From assembly GCA_964636895.1 (NCBI GenBank), contig CAZWUW010000117.1, forward strand, positions 1 to 6,246: DNA of 6,246 bases, given 5' to 3'. How positions within the stretch are numbered: the stretch's first letter is position 1; each line of letters begins with the position of its first letter. The translations under genes and the position numbers were made by a program. Of the stretch, positions 5,529-6,246 are shown piece by piece. Under the pieces are notes generated by a model. It was given only the letters and a program-made list of their open reading frames with translations, was not told the origin of the DNA and did not search any database. This DNA is from CAZWUW01 sp964636895. Lineage in GTDB: Bacteria; Bacillota; Thermincolia; Thermincolales; CAZWUW01.

Positions 5529-6246
5529 GCCGGATGCTGCCGGAGTTGAATTATGGCAGGCTGCAAAAACATATTTCCCTGGCAAGTACAGTTAATGTTC
5601 TGTTAATCATGTTGATTGCCGGCTTGGTTATTTTCGGGTGGTCTTATCTGCACCGGATTAATCCGGCGGAAAGTATCCGTTCATGGTTAGTACAGGCAGG
5701 AGTGCCGCCAACCCCCAGGTTTTTATTTGCTGTTTACGGGCCCGCGGGAAGGGCTTTAAATAAGCCCCGGGCGGCGGTAGTCTACCGGGATAAAATATTT
5801 GTGGCCGATACCATGAATGCCCGGGTGGCGGTATTTGATTATAACGGTAAATTCATTGCCACCATCGGTGTGCGTGCCGGGCAGCAGGGACTAGCGCAGC
5901 CGGTCGGTGTGGCGGCAAGCGACGGGAAGCTCTACGTGGCTGATGCGGGCTTGGGCAAAATCGCTAGTTATAATTTGGCCGGTGAATTCACAGGTTTTTT
6001 TGCCGCGGACAAAATTAAAATGCCTACCTGGATAACTGTCCGGGATAATCGTTTTTATGTTTTTGACGCGTATTATCACGCTGTCACGGTTTTTAATGCG
6101 GCGGGAAAAGTCCTTGCCCAGTTTGGTCATATGGGTAGCGGGGCAGGCGAATTCAATTTTCCCCGGGGGATTGCAGTAGACCGCTATGGCACAATTTATG
6201 TGGCGGATTCCAACAATAACCGGTTGCGGATTTTTAATTATCAGGG
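5525..6246 (+). CDS. Membrane-anchored NHL-repeat beta-propeller protein, 3' partial
   Basis: The frame stays open from GTG 5525 to the right edge: 240 complete codons plus two bases, no stop. The protein has a basic N terminus, a membrane helix at about 19-41, a Pro-rich link (PPTPRF, 61-66), then at least four NHL-type blades at about 80-115, 125-158, 164-199 and 207-240. Blade cores read KIFVADTMNARVAVFD, KLYVADAG, RFYVFDAYYHAVTVF and TIYVADSNNNRLRIF, with PVGVA and PRGIAVD between. NHL propellers bind proteins or other ligands and often sit outside the membrane; topology here suggests the same. GTG 5525 overlaps the TPR stop and has a purine-rich GGGAAGG (5514-5520) 4 bases before it; ATG 5534 is an alternative start. 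No haem-binding CXXCH is seen in the visible part. Function is not known; coupling to the TPR gene suggests a shared complex. Confidence 0.88.
   Translation, partial: MSRMLPELNYGRLQKHISLASTVNVLLIMLIAGLVIFGWSYLHRINPAESIRSWLVQAGVPPTPRFLFAVYGPAGRALNKPRAAVVYRDKIFVADTMNARVAVFDYNGKFIATIGVRAGQQGLAQPVGVAASDGKLYVADAGLGKIASYNLAGEFTGFFAADKIKMPTWITVRDNRFYVFDAYYHAVTVFNAAGKVLAQFGHMGSGAGEFNFPRGIAVDRYGTIYVADSNNNRLRIFNYQ

Overview
The window looks like chromosomal DNA of a spore-forming, low-to-mid GC Firmicute of the class Clostridia, perhaps a Peptococcaceae-like lineage. The evidence is a set of sporulation genes (ytfI/ytfJ type, spmA, spmB) next to an RluB-type pseudouridine synthase, strong Shine-Dalgarno (SD) sequences, and frequent GTG/TTG starts. 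The genus assignment is inference. Every gene is on the + strand, and both edges cut through a gene.

Layout. (1) Bases 1-1339 hold the end of a polar amino acid ABC importer: a permease open at the left edge, then its ATPase overlapping it by 17 bases. (2) Bases 1475-2572 hold a DUF2953 (YtfI-like) membrane protein and a YtfJ/GerW-family sporulation protein, ending at a long hairpin. (3) Bases 2690-3817 hold spmA and spmB, spaced as a translationally linked pair. (4) Bases 3887-4651 hold the RluB-family rRNA pseudouridine synthase. (5) Bases 4652-4874 hold no convincing gene. They contain a strong extended -10 promoter and a nested set of inverted repeats that would fold the first ~150 bases of the transcript, directly upstream of the next gene. 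(6) Bases 4875-6246 hold a membrane-anchored TPR protein and, overlapping its stop codon, a membrane-anchored NHL-repeat beta-propeller protein that runs off the right edge.

How they fit together. spmA-spmB-rluB is the order known from Bacillus subtilis, where dacB precedes spmA and the resABC cytochrome c maturation genes follow rluB. Here dacB is missing from the expected place, ytfI/ytfJ-type genes sit there instead, and a TPR/NHL pair follows rluB. The TPR and NHL proteins probably act together on the outer face of the membrane, but their task cannot be told from this window.

The most interesting part is the 4695-4874 leader. It has an 11-bp perfect long-range inverted repeat, an internal hairpin followed by a T run, and a tandemly repeated SD-plus-start-codon segment. 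It may be a structured regulatory RNA or a small RNA. It matched none of the riboswitch consensus sequences I could recall.
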